A DNA stretch of 17,607 bases from Coemansia sp. RSA 1804 (Eukaryota; Kickxellomycota; Kickxellomycetes; Kickxellales; Kickxellaceae): positions 1 through 17,607 of the forward strand of contig JANBTH010000426.1 of NCBI GenBank assembly GCA_027578815.1. Direction: 5' to 3'. The translations under genes and the position numbers were made by a program. Of the stretch, positions 7,473 to 16,120 are shown in pieces. The notes under the pieces are model-generated. The model did no database searches. It had not been told where the DNA came from and saw only the letters and a program-made list of their open reading frames with translations. Within the stretch, counting starts at the first letter, position 1, and each line of letters begins with the position of its first letter.

Positions 7473-8648
7473 ATGCTTTTTAACTTTAAGCTTGTCGCTG
7501 CAGCTACAGTTGCTGCTGCACTTGCCACCGTCTCTGTTGCGACTGACAGCGACTCTGGTGTGGTTGACCTGACAGCCAAGAACTTTAAGAAGATCGTGGA
7601 TGGGTCCAAGGACGTGCTTGTAAAGTTCTACGCCCCCTGGTGCGGCCACTGCAAGAGCATGGCCGACGACTACAAGGAGCTTGCCAAGGGATACGAGCAC
7701 GCGGACGAAGTCGTTATTGCAGAGGTTGATGGCGACAAGCACCGCGATCTGGGCAACAAGTTTGGAATCAAGGGCTTCCCGACCATCAAGTTCTTTGCCA
7801 AAGGTGCGGATGTGGAAAAGCCAGAGGACTACACCGGCGGACGCGATCTGGACTCTCTGACCAGCTTCGTTCGCGAGAAGACCAGCGTTGCTTCGCGCAT
7901 CAAGAAGCCCATCTCCTATGTGGCTGAATTCAACTACGAAAAGTTCAAGAGCGTTGCTCATGACGAGACCAAGTTTACGCTTGTCGAGTTCTTTGCGCCC
8001 TGGTGCGGCCATTGCAAGAATCTTGCGCCAATCTACGCAAAGCTTGCCGAGGTGTTCCAGAACGACGAGAATGTTGTTATTGCCAGCTACGATGCCAGCG
8101 ATGACGCCGAGATCAAGAAGGAGGTTACGATTCCCGGATTCCCAACCATCGTTGCCTTCCCTGCTGGCAAGGACGCCGAGAAGATCGAGTACGAGGGTGG
8201 CCGCACTCTCGAGGATCTGGTTGCCTTTGTCAACAAGCACGCAGGCACCCAGCGCACCACGCAGGGCTTCCTTGACCAGAGCGCCGGACGGCTGGAGACA
8301 CTCGATGCTATTGCGCGCAAGTACATTGCAGCATCTAAGGCCCAGCGCACAAAGCTGATCAGCAAGGCCAAGGATGCGGCCGACAAGGTCAAGGACAAGA
8401 CGCAGGCCAAGTTTGCAAAGTACTACGTCAAGGTTATGGAGAAGATGAACTCTGCTTCGGACTTTGCCACCAAGGAGGCCGAGCGCCTAACTGGCATCAT
8501 CAAGAGCGGCGCAGTTAGTGCAGGCAAGCTTGATGGCTTCACAATCCGCAAGAACGTCCTCAACGTCTTCCTGGGCAAGTCCAGCGACGAGGCTGCTGGC
8601 GAAAAGGAGGTTGAGGAGAAGGCCGACCGTCCAAAGGACGAACTCTAA
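7473..8648 (+). CDS. Protein disulfide isomerase, TigA/ERp38 type
   Basis: Single-exon 391-residue ER-lumenal oxidoreductase that forms and rearranges disulfides in secretory proteins. Residues 1-23 are a signal peptide (hydrophobic Ala/Val core, cleavage likely near VSVA-TD). Two thioredoxin domains follow, at ~28-140 and ~148-258. Each has the APWCGHCK active site (CGHC at 57-60 and 178-181) and a cis-proline GFPT loop (101-104 and 222-225). A helical ERp29-like C-terminal domain lies at ~265-366 and an acidic tail ends in KDEL for Golgi-to-ER retrieval. The a-a'-D layout and length fit the short TigA/ERp38 class rather than the four-domain Pdi1. The ATG at 7473 has A at -3 and gives an intact signal peptide. 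Ascomycete PDIs usually end in HDEL; KDEL here is noteworthy but functional in many eukaryotes. ER-stress induction is suggested by an upstream TGACGTGG. Confidence 0.96.
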   Translation: MLFNFKLVAAATVAAALATVSVATDSDSGVVDLTAKNFKKIVDGSKDVLVKFYAPWCGHCKSMADDYKELAKGYEHADEVVIAEVDGDKHRDLGNKFGIKGFPTIKFFAKGADVEKPEDYTGGRDLDSLTSFVREKTSVASRIKKPISYVAEFNYEKFKSVAHDETKFTLVEFFAPWCGHCKNLAPIYAKLAEVFQNDENVVIASYDASDDAEIKKEVTIPGFPTIVAFPAGKDAEKIEYEGGRTLEDLVAFVNKHAGTQRTTQGFLDQSAGRLETLDAIARKYIAASKAQRTKLISKAKDAADKVKDKTQAKFAKYYVKVMEKMNSASDFATKEAERLTGIIKSGAVSAGKLDGFTIRKNVLNVFLGKSSDEAAGEKEVEEKADRPKDEL

Positions 8649-8734
8649 GCAGCGTACTGGTTGTGTTCATTCTGCTGCCTTCCTTTTCTTGCAAGTGACA
8701 TTTCCCCCCTGTGTTTCTTTCTTTTCGTTCCATA

Positions 8735-8740
8735 AATAAA
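8735..8740 (+). terminator. Polyadenylation signal of the PDI gene
   Basis: Canonical AATAAA 86 bases after the PDI stop codon, at the usual position for a fungal cleavage/polyadenylation signal. Confidence 0.7.
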
Positions 8741-9115
8741 ACGATCCACAATCATATTACGAGGTCTTTGTTGAGGATATTGAGGCGATGTTATAATTGC
8801 GTTCTGGTCTCTGTGGATATTCCTTATGACTTTGTCTTGATCATGGTAAAGATAAAAACCCAGTTTTAGAAGCTAGAGAGGCCAAAGCCAGGAGAGATAT
8901 GCCGGGCGAGAAACGCCAGACCAGCTAGCCATGGGGCGGGAGAATGGCCATAACCAACACAGATATTGCGTAGACATCTGAATAACGTAAAATGTAATAC
9001 AAAGCCGAGACGCTTTTCGTTTTTGCCTTTTTTTTTCTCCGCATGGTGCATCACTCTGTCAGGGTTTGGTTTCTTTGTTTCATTTCACGCAAGTAGTTTT
9101 AATATATCTATTTAC

Positions 9116-9125
9116 TATATAAAAG
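9116..9125 (+). promoter_or_regulatory. TATA box (TATATAAAAG) of the PLPBP gene
   Basis: Strong TATA consensus ending 56 bases before the first ATG at 9182. Transcription would begin around 9145-9160, leaving a very short 5' UTR before that ATG. This matters for start choice. Confidence 0.7.
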
Positions 9126-9181
9126 AACGCAGCTAGATACTCTAGCCGGTATCTCCTGGACTCTCCCCAACACAAACGTGC

Positions 9182-10021
9182 ATGCTGCTTGCTGCTATAA
9201 GCGCCGGAACCCTCGGAAGAGCATTATTACCGACAGCCAAACACACTGGTAGCTGTTTCTATTCACAACGAAACAAGCCAAGAAGGATGGAGACAGAGGA
9301 GCATTGTACCGCAGAGCGCAAGGCAGAGATCGCAGGCAGTCTGGCGGAGATCAACGCGATCGTGGAGCAGAAAAAGATGCTTAGAAGCGGGAGTCGAGGA
9401 TCACGACTTGTGGCAGTCAGCAAGTACAAGCCAGCGTCGGATATACGGGCGGCATACGAAGCGGGACAGCGCCATTTTGGCGAGAACTACGTGCAGGAGC
9501 TGGCCGAGAAGGCACACGCACTGCCCACGGACATCCAATGGCACTTTATCGGGCGTCTACAGAGCAACAAGTGCAAGATACTGGCAGCCAACCCGAATCT
9601 GTGGGCAGTCGAGACGATCGAGGACGTCGGGAAGGCGCAGAAGCTGGACGATGCGTGGAGGGCCGCCGGGTACTCGCATCCACTTAACGTGTATGTGCAG
9701 ATCAATACCAGCAAGGAGGAGAACAAGGGCGGTGCGGAGATAGGTGATGCCGAGACGGTTGTGCGCGGTATCGTTGACTCGTGTAGGAATCTCCGGGTGC
9801 TTGGACTCATGACTATCGGATCCGTTGAGGGGTCGAGCCAGCGGCCAAACCCGGACTTTTTGGCCCTGGTGAAGCTGCGCGACGAGCTTGAGGCGAAGCT
9901 CGGTATCGAGTTGGAGCTGAGCATGGGCATGTCCGACGACTTTGAGCATGCCCTGGATCTTGGCTCCAACAATGTGCGTGTTGGATCCAGGATATTCGGA
10001 GGCCGCCCGCCAAAGAACTAG
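9182..10021 (+). CDS. Pyridoxal-phosphate homeostasis protein, YggS/PLPBP family
   Basis: Single-exon 279-residue protein of the YggS/PROSC/yeast YBL036C family. It binds pyridoxal 5'-phosphate on a single TIM-barrel domain like the N-domain of alanine racemase, has no known enzyme activity, and buffers PLP. Lys81 in LVAVSKYKP matches the PLP lysine (Lys36 of E. coli YggS). Further family blocks are FGENYVQEL (99-107), WHFIGRLQSNK (120-130), INTSKEENKGG (174-184), LGLMTIG (207-213), SMGMSDDFEHAL (247-258) and VRVGSRIFGGR (266-275). The core starts near residue 45. Residues 1-35 have no acidic residue and contain Arg/Lys with hydrophobic residues, resembling a mitochondrial presequence. A second in-frame ATG at 9287 (Met36) has a much stronger context (A at -3, G at +4) than the first (T at -3, C at +4). 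The gene could therefore make mitochondrial and cytosolic forms by leaky scanning. Confidence 0.95.
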   Translation: MLLAAISAGTLGRALLPTAKHTGSCFYSQRNKPRRMETEEHCTAERKAEIAGSLAEINAIVEQKKMLRSGSRGSRLVAVSKYKPASDIRAAYEAGQRHFGENYVQELAEKAHALPTDIQWHFIGRLQSNKCKILAANPNLWAVETIEDVGKAQKLDDAWRAAGYSHPLNVYVQINTSKEENKGGAEIGDAETVVRGIVDSCRNLRVLGLMTIGSVEGSSQRPNPDFLALVKLRDELEAKLGIELELSMGMSDDFEHALDLGSNNVRVGSRIFGGRPPKN

Positions 10022-11781
10022 CGGCGATGACGATATTATTGTTACTTTTTGCTAGTTTCTGGTTTAGATCTTTTATTGGGAGAGATGGCTGTGTTTGCTT
10101 GTTTAGCTATTTGATCATTGAATCCGCTTTTGCGCCGATCTGGATATGGATAATGACGAGAGCAGAATCCGACACAGAGCGTGCCGAAAAAGGACCAGAA
10201 AGACATTGCTTCTGCTGGGCTGATTCCCCGCCGATTGGCCCAAATCCGCGAAAAAGGAAAATGTTGGAACACAGCCCAGCGGTGCCGCACGTGCAAGGAT
10301 CCAGGATTTGCAGCCAGATAGCGGCAGACAATCAGCAGCATGCACCCGAACAGAACAGGCAACCCTGTGCCGTCATCCTCCAATCCACACTTGAGAAGCC
10401 GTCTCAATCAGGACAGGACAAAGAAAGAACCCCCCATCTCTCTGCCACTTTCTCTTTCTCGCTTTTTGGCGTTTCACAAGCCAAGGCCGAGAAAGCGAAA
10501 GAAAAAAGTGTGACTGTATCAGATTTTGATCGATGGGACGACGAAGCGCTTGTGCGTGTGGAGAGACCAAACCAGACAGTGGAAAAGGTGGCTTCTTTCC
10601 TCCTCCCCCTCTCTCTCCTGCGCTCGTTTGGTTCTCTCTACCACAACGACATTCGGAATATCCTTACTCTAGTACCATATATCTACCCGGGGCTTTCTAT
10701 TGATCTTTTCTGCAATAGTCTTATTATACTCGAGACACCAAGCACGCAAAAGACGTCATCAATCGCGTTTTAATACGTATTCCAGCACCGAATACCAGCC
10801 ACAGAGTCCCTCTTTTTTTAGATCTCAATAGCGATGGATAGAAACCCAAGGTAAAATGAAGAGGAGTCTTTCAGCAGTAGCCAAACGCCATATCATCCTG
10901 TTGTTCTGCTCTGTGTTGTATAATGGCCGCATGTATAATGGAAACATTGTTGCTGGAGAGGAGCTGCCTGCACGTTTAGATTGCATGCAAAGCGCATTCT
11001 GGCGCCTGCTGTATGTTGTATGTCGCTTGTTGCTGCTTGATGCCACAGACACGCAACCTCCATCGACGATGGGCTTTTGTGTATGTCCTGCGAATACCGC
11101 TTGATGTTTGCTCCTTCTGTCTGGCAAACGTGTTTCTTCTGGGCCGGGGACACGAGTGCTGGATACTGTGCGGCTTCTTGCCACGTCCATTGTTCCGCCT
11201 TGCTGTCTTTTTCCTTCTTTCTACGCAGCCTGCAGCATCAGCAGCAGCATCAAACAGAGCTGATGTGGTTGATGAGCCCTTATCTGGGGTAAAGAAAGAG
11301 AGAGAAGGAAAGGAGGGGAGATCCCGTCTTGTTCTGGTGCAATCCCGCGTCATCGCTAGCTTCCTTTTTTCCCCTTTGCTGCACTTTGCAATGGGGATGT
11401 CCGTAGCCAGCTCTGAGCGGCAAACCGCCATGTCCTGCAGGAAAAAGAAACCACAGACCTTTCTTTTCTAGAGATATTGGGCGGATCAGGTGTGTGCTGG
11501 TGAAGACCCTGCCGCATAGCCTCGAATGCCAGTTTGTTGCGCACCAGCACGCAACAGACACATGTCCTTCTCCATTCGTCCTCACTCTCTTGATATCCAT
11601 TCCTCTTCTTCTGCTCTGTCATGGTGCTTTCCTTGAAGTGCATATTATCGCATGCTTCCTTCGGAGATGCACAAGCAAGGTCTGTCTGGCTATCATCGGC
11701 ATCAGCAGCCACATGATCTGTCTTTGCACAGCAAGGGATGGCTGCAGATAGCAAGAGAGATTCAATGACGACAGCGCAGGG

Positions 11782-11789
11782 CGACGTCA
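11782..11789 (-). promoter_or_regulatory. CRE-like site (TGACGTCG) in the phosphorylase promoter
   Basis: Reads TGACGTCG on the minus strand, 7 of 8 bases of the ATF/CREB site TGACGTCA, about 80 bases upstream of the TATA box. A bZIP stress or cAMP-responsive factor could bind it. The evidence is motif and position only. Confidence 0.3.
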
Positions 11790-11801
11790 GAGAATGTGTC
11801 T

Positions 11802-11805
11802 GAAA

Positions 11806-11837
<32 letters not shown>

Positions 11838-11842
11838 AAGGG
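11802..11842 (+). repeat. GAA/AAG purine tract just upstream of the TATA box
   Basis: Forty-one nearly pure purines, mostly AAG triplets, ending 26 bases before the TATA box. Such tracts can disfavour nucleosomes or form triplex DNA. It is a microsatellite with possible promoter effect. Confidence 0.6.
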
Positions 11843-11868
11843 TGGTTCTATTGCCCGACTCTTTCTTG

Positions 11869-11876
11869 TATAAAAG
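11869..11876 (+). promoter_or_regulatory. TATA box (TATAAAAG) of glycogen phosphorylase
   Basis: Perfect consensus 237 bases before the start codon, predicting a 5' leader of about 200 bases that is rich in C and T (11900-12000) and then A and C. TATA-type promoters are typical of regulated stress and metabolic genes in fungi. Confidence 0.75.
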
Positions 11877-12112
11877 CCTGGCCGACCTCTCTGCGCTGAT
11901 ATCCACCTCCGCCTGTCCGTTCTTGTTTCCTTCTTCTCCCACCTTTATCTTCTGCTCACACACACTACCACAACCAGCAACACCAACACCACCATTAGCA
12001 AGAACACATCTATTGATTCCTTCGTTTATTCCTCTCCTTCCAGCGCGAATCAGCCAGCAGGCAAGGATCCACACCAAACACACAATACTAACAAACAAAC
12101 CACATCCTGACA

Positions 12113-13972
12113 ATGTCGCACTACAACGGAAGCGGGTACTTTAGCTCGACGATTCCGCTGAGCACGGCCAAGGCCACGACGCCCGGCGTTCCCGACGCAA
12201 ATGTTCCGGCAACAAAGCCAGCAGCGCTCAAGCGCGTGGTGTCAGGCAACGCACTTAAGGAGCTGCTTGCCGGCGGACACGCAAGCACGCAGCCAAAGAC
12301 GCCGTCAAAGGAGGACGGCGAGTTCCGCGACTACTCGCACCACGAAATAGCGCGCGACGTAGCGACGATCAAGAACTCGGTGGTGATGCACCTGGCAGCC
12401 ACATTCCTGCGCACTCCGTCAAGCACCGATTCGGCCCACGCCTACCTTGCCAGCGCGTTCTCTGTGCGCGACCGACTGCTGCAGCGCTGGAATCTGACCA
12501 ACGAGTACCACGACAAGATTGGCGCCAAGCGCGTGTACTACATGTCGCTGGAGTTCCTGATAGGTCGCACCTTTGACAACGCACTGCTGGCACTGGGGCT
12601 GCGCGGCGAGTACGCCAATGTGCTTGGCGATGTCGGGTTCCGTCTGGAGGACGTTATTGACGAGGAGCGCGATGCAGCGCTCGGCAACGGCGGCCTGGGT
12701 CGGCTGGCGGCGTGCTACGTTGACTCGATGGCATGCTCCAACTACCCCGGGTGGGGCTACGGCCTGCGGTACAAGTACGGGATGTTCCAGCAGCAGATCA
12801 TCAACGGATACCAGGTGGAGGTTCCGGACTGCTGGCTGGACTCGCCCAATCCGTGGGAGTTCCCGCGTCCCGACGTCACGTATCCAGTCAAGTTCTACGG
12901 ACACCTTGTGCGCGACCCCGACAGCAGCCACCGCTTCAAGTGGGAGAGCGACGTCGTCTACGATGCAATGGCCTTTGACGTACCGGTTCCGGGGTACGGA
13001 ACCACCAACGTCGGCAACATCCGGCTCTGGAGCTGCAAGACCAACTCGCTGTTCGATCTCAACAAGTTCAACGCCGGCGACTACCAAGGCGCGACGGGCG
13101 GACAGGTGGCAGCGCAGATCCTGACGGACGTGCTGTATCCGAACGACAACACCAACGAGGGCAAGGAGCTGCGACTGCGGCAGGAGTATCTGTTCTGCAG
13201 TGCCACGCTGCAGGACATCCTTGCGCGGTTCAAGCGCAGCGGACGGCCGCTGAGCGACCTGCCGGAGCTGGCGGCGATCCAGCTCAACGACACGCACCCG
13301 ACGCTGGGCATTCCGGAGCTGATGCGGCTGCTGCTTGACGAGGAGGGCGTGGCGTGGGACGAGGCGTGGGATATCACCACGCGCACGTTTGCCTTCACCA
13401 ACCACACCGTGCTGCCCGAGGCCATGGAGAAGTGGCCCGTGCCGATGCTTGACAAGATTCTGCCGCGCCACATGGGCATCATCTACGACATCAATCTGTA
13501 CTTCCTGCAGAGCGTCGAGAAGCAGGTGCCGGACGATCGCGATCTGCTGCGCCGGATCTCGATCATCGAGGAGTCCAACCCGCAGCAGGTGCGCATGGCG
13601 TATCTGGCGTGTGTTGGATCGCACAAGGTCAACGGCGTGGCGGCCATCCACTCGGATATCATCAAGCAGTCGACGTTCAAGGACTTTGTCACCGTGCAGG
13701 GCGCAGACAAGTTCATCAACAAGACAAACGGCGTGTCGCCCAGACGCTGGATGAACGAGTGCAATCCTGACATGAGCCGCCTGATCAGCGAGGCCGTCGG
13801 CGATGTGTCGTGGATCAACGATCTCTCCAAGCTCAGTGCACTAGAGTCCTGCGTGGACGACACCGACTTCCGCGCACGCTGGTGGGACGCCAAGCAGAAG
13901 AACAAGAAGCGGCTTGCTGACTATATCCTGGCAACCACCGGCATCCACGTCAGCCCCGATGCGCTGTTTGAT

Positions 13973-14010
<38 letters not shown>

Positions 14011-14794
14011 GATGAACATCCTGGGCGTCATCCACCGCTACCACCGTCTGAAGGAGATGGCGTCCGAGGAGCGTGCAAAGGAGCTGCATCGTGTGGTGAT
14101 CTTTGCCGGCAAGGCTGCGGCTGGCTACTGGGTCGCCAAGCAGGTGATCAAGCTGATCAACGCGGTGGCTGAAACCGTCAACAATGACGAGGAGATTGGC
14201 GGTGTGCTGAAGGTTGTGTTTATCCCCGACTACAGCGTCAGCGCCGCCGAGTACATTATCCCTGCAAGCGACATCTCGCAGCACATCTCGACGGCCGGTA
14301 CCGAGGCCTCGGGCACGTCTAACATGAAGTTCGTGCTGAACGGCGGCATTATTCTGGGCACAGTCGATGGCGCCAACATTGAGATTGGCGAGGAGGTCGG
14401 CGAGGACCAGATCTTCTTCTTCGGCTGCCTCGCCCATGAGGTCGAGGACTTTAGACACTATCTGCGGTTCCATCAGCCCAAGCCAGACCCCGCGCTGCAG
14501 GCTGCGTTTGACATGATCCAGCGCGGCACGTTTGGCGACGCCCATATCTTCCAGTCGCTGATCGACTCTATCGTGCGCGGCGGCGACGTCTATCTGCTGT
14601 CGGTTGACTTCCCGTCGTACCTCGAGGCCCACAAGGCCGTTGAGGCGTCCTACCGCAAGCGCGACGCCTGGGTGACAAAGTCCATTCTCTCGGTTGCGCG
14701 CATGGCCAAGTTCTCTTCCGACCGCTCTATCCAGGAGTACGCCGAGGAGGTCTGGAACATTGAGCCCGTGCCCGTGCAAGGATGCAGCCTTTAA
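12113..14794 (+). CDS. GPH1: Glycogen phosphorylase
   Basis: Complete intron-free 893-residue cytosolic enzyme (yeast Gph1 about 902) that cleaves alpha-1,4 glucans with phosphate, releasing glucose 1-phosphate from glycogen. Family blocks are VYYMSLEFLIGR (141-152), LGNGGLGRLAACYVDSMA (190-207), IQLNDTHPTLGIPE (389-402), TNHTVLPEAMEKW (429-441), VQVKRIHEYKRQLMN (621-635), the nucleotide-binding-like FAGKAAAGYWVAK (664-676) and GTEASGTSNMKFVLNGGIILGTVDGAN (729-755). Lys739 in SNMK is the PLP lysine (Lys680 in rabbit muscle enzyme). The N-terminal ~75 residues are a variable regulatory tail. KRVVSGNALKELL (40-52) sits where yeast has its regulatory Thr site, making Ser44 a candidate PKA-type site. 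The start has A at -2 and C at -3 but is the only Met before the conserved core. Strong GC-rich codon bias suggests high expression and produces long antisense open frames that are not genes. Confidence 0.98.
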
Positions 14795-14978
14795 ACCTGG
14801 CTGAATTGCCTTGGTTTTTATTTTCTTCTTTCCCGTTATTTTTCCTCCAACAAAGCCCTTATTTTAAGTTTTATGCTTTTCCTTATCCCGCTCACTGAAG
14901 CCCAGAGTGGAGAGCGGATTCGGATTATCATCAGAATATGAGTCAGTGGAATATCCACTTTGCCCGCGCCTGATTACT

Positions 14979-14984
14979 AATAAA
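14979..14984 (+). terminator. Candidate polyadenylation signal of glycogen phosphorylase
   Basis: First AATAAA after the phosphorylase stop, 184 bases downstream. Plausible distance, but a non-canonical T/A-rich signal nearer the stop (14815-14880) could be used instead. Confidence 0.4.
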
Positions 14985-15424
14985 ATATCCAAGCCTTGTC
15001 TCGCCTGGATTCAAGCAAATTTATCTTTTATCTTGCCCCTTTCTCACCACCCGGGGTCTTTGGATCCCGTTGGCTACCTGATTAGAAAGCAGCGTCATAA
15101 AAAAGCCAGTGAGAGCTTTTGCTGCGCACAAACATCATCATCCCATCAGATGACGACGGATGCCAGCCGATTTTTGATTCCTGTCTTGACTCACACCAAA
15201 AAACATGACACTGCGGCCTAGAACGGATTTTGACGCTGGACAGAAGGAAGGGAGGGGTGTTTGTTGTGGTTGTATGACAACAGCGACAACGACAACGACA
15301 ACAACAATCGGGAGCAGCAGCGGACATGGGTTTTTTGTTTTATTTCATTTGATTTATTGTTTTGATGTTGTCCCACTCACAGCAAACAAAGCACAGCGAA
15401 CGCACAGAAGCACAGACCAAAAAA

Positions 15425-15447
15425 CACAGCACAGCACAGCACAGCAC
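15425..15447. repeat. CACAG pentanucleotide repeat
   Basis: Four CACAG units plus CAC in intergenic DNA. Simple repeat. Confidence 0.85.
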
Positions 15448-16120
15448 GAAACAAAAGCAAGCAAAATGCCGCTCAGCCTCGTATTTCCATAATCCTCCTC
15501 TTCCTTCCTTTGGCCCAGACTTTCTTGCTTTTGCTAAGATGCTTGGTTTGCTTTTCTGTGGGCCAGAAGCAGAACATGCAGCACAGAGTCAAAATTAGGC
15601 GGATGTGGAATGAGCCCAGACAAGGTCATTTTCAGAAGCTTCGGTCGCTCAATCAATCAATCGTTCAATCAATCACATTTTTGCCTTTGGCCTGACAAAC
15701 ACACGCGCAAATCACGAAACAAGACAGGCAGAGCCCACTCGCCTATGAATAGAAAAAGAAAGAAGAAAGGCGAAGCACACAGAAAAACGGGGGGAGAGGG
15801 AAGCGCAAAGAAAGCAGATTGGCTTTCTTTTCTTGCTTACGCCTCCGTTTCCTCCCCCCTTTTTAACCCGCCGTCTTGGCCAACTGAATTTTTGCTCTCA
15901 TGGCCTTCTTTTTATGACTGGTCTTTCTTTTTCTCTTTTCTCTTTTCCTTTTTTCCTTGGTTTTTTAATTCACACTATTTTCCACACTTTCTTTTTTCCC
16001 CTGCTCTTTTCCATTCAATACACGGGGAGCTTTTTTTGCGTGTTGCTAGACTTGCGTCGTCCTGCCTCTTCTTCTTCTTTCTTTCTTTCTTTCTTATTAC
16101 ACTTTACTACTTGCTAAAAG

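Larger units (their letters stand above)
8649..9181. other. Intergenic region between PDI and the PLPBP gene
   Basis: Holds the PDI 3' UTR with AATAAA at 8735-8740, then the promoter of the next gene with a strong TATA box at 9116. No other gene is evident; the only frame (about 8866-9054, minus) lacks recognisable content. Confidence 0.6.
10022..12112. other. Long intergenic region upstream of glycogen phosphorylase
   Basis: About 2.1 kb without a gene I can support. The longest frame is 248 codons (10027-10773, plus). It begins six bases after the PLPBP stop in a different frame and shows no domain or convincing composition, so I leave it uncalled. Other short frames (for example 11013-11471 plus, 10976-11431 minus) also look random. 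Distal GACGTCA at 10752-10758, AGGGG at 11314-11318 and CCCCT at 11371-11375 are weak factor-site candidates. The last 330 bases hold the phosphorylase promoter: a CRE-like site, a purine tract, a TATA box and a pyrimidine-rich 5' leader. Confidence 0.5.
14795..16120. other. Low-complexity intergenic region upstream of the A20/AN1 gene
   Basis: About 1.3 kb without a supported gene. It holds the phosphorylase 3' UTR (AATAAA at 14979), GACAAC-type repeats at 15276-15307, CACAG pentamers at 15425-15447, AATC tetramers at 15650-15675, an inverted CCAAT (ATTGG) at 15818-15822, and a strongly CT-rich stretch from about 15900 to 16097. No clear TATA box precedes the A20/AN1 start. Open frames here are low-complexity and look non-coding. 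Confidence 0.55.

Noticed and set aside
12419..14779. Long minus-strand open frames (410 and 312 codons) opposite glycogen phosphorylase
   Set aside because: They are mirror images of a GC-rich, strongly biased coding sequence; the plus frame has unmistakable phosphorylase motifs throughout.
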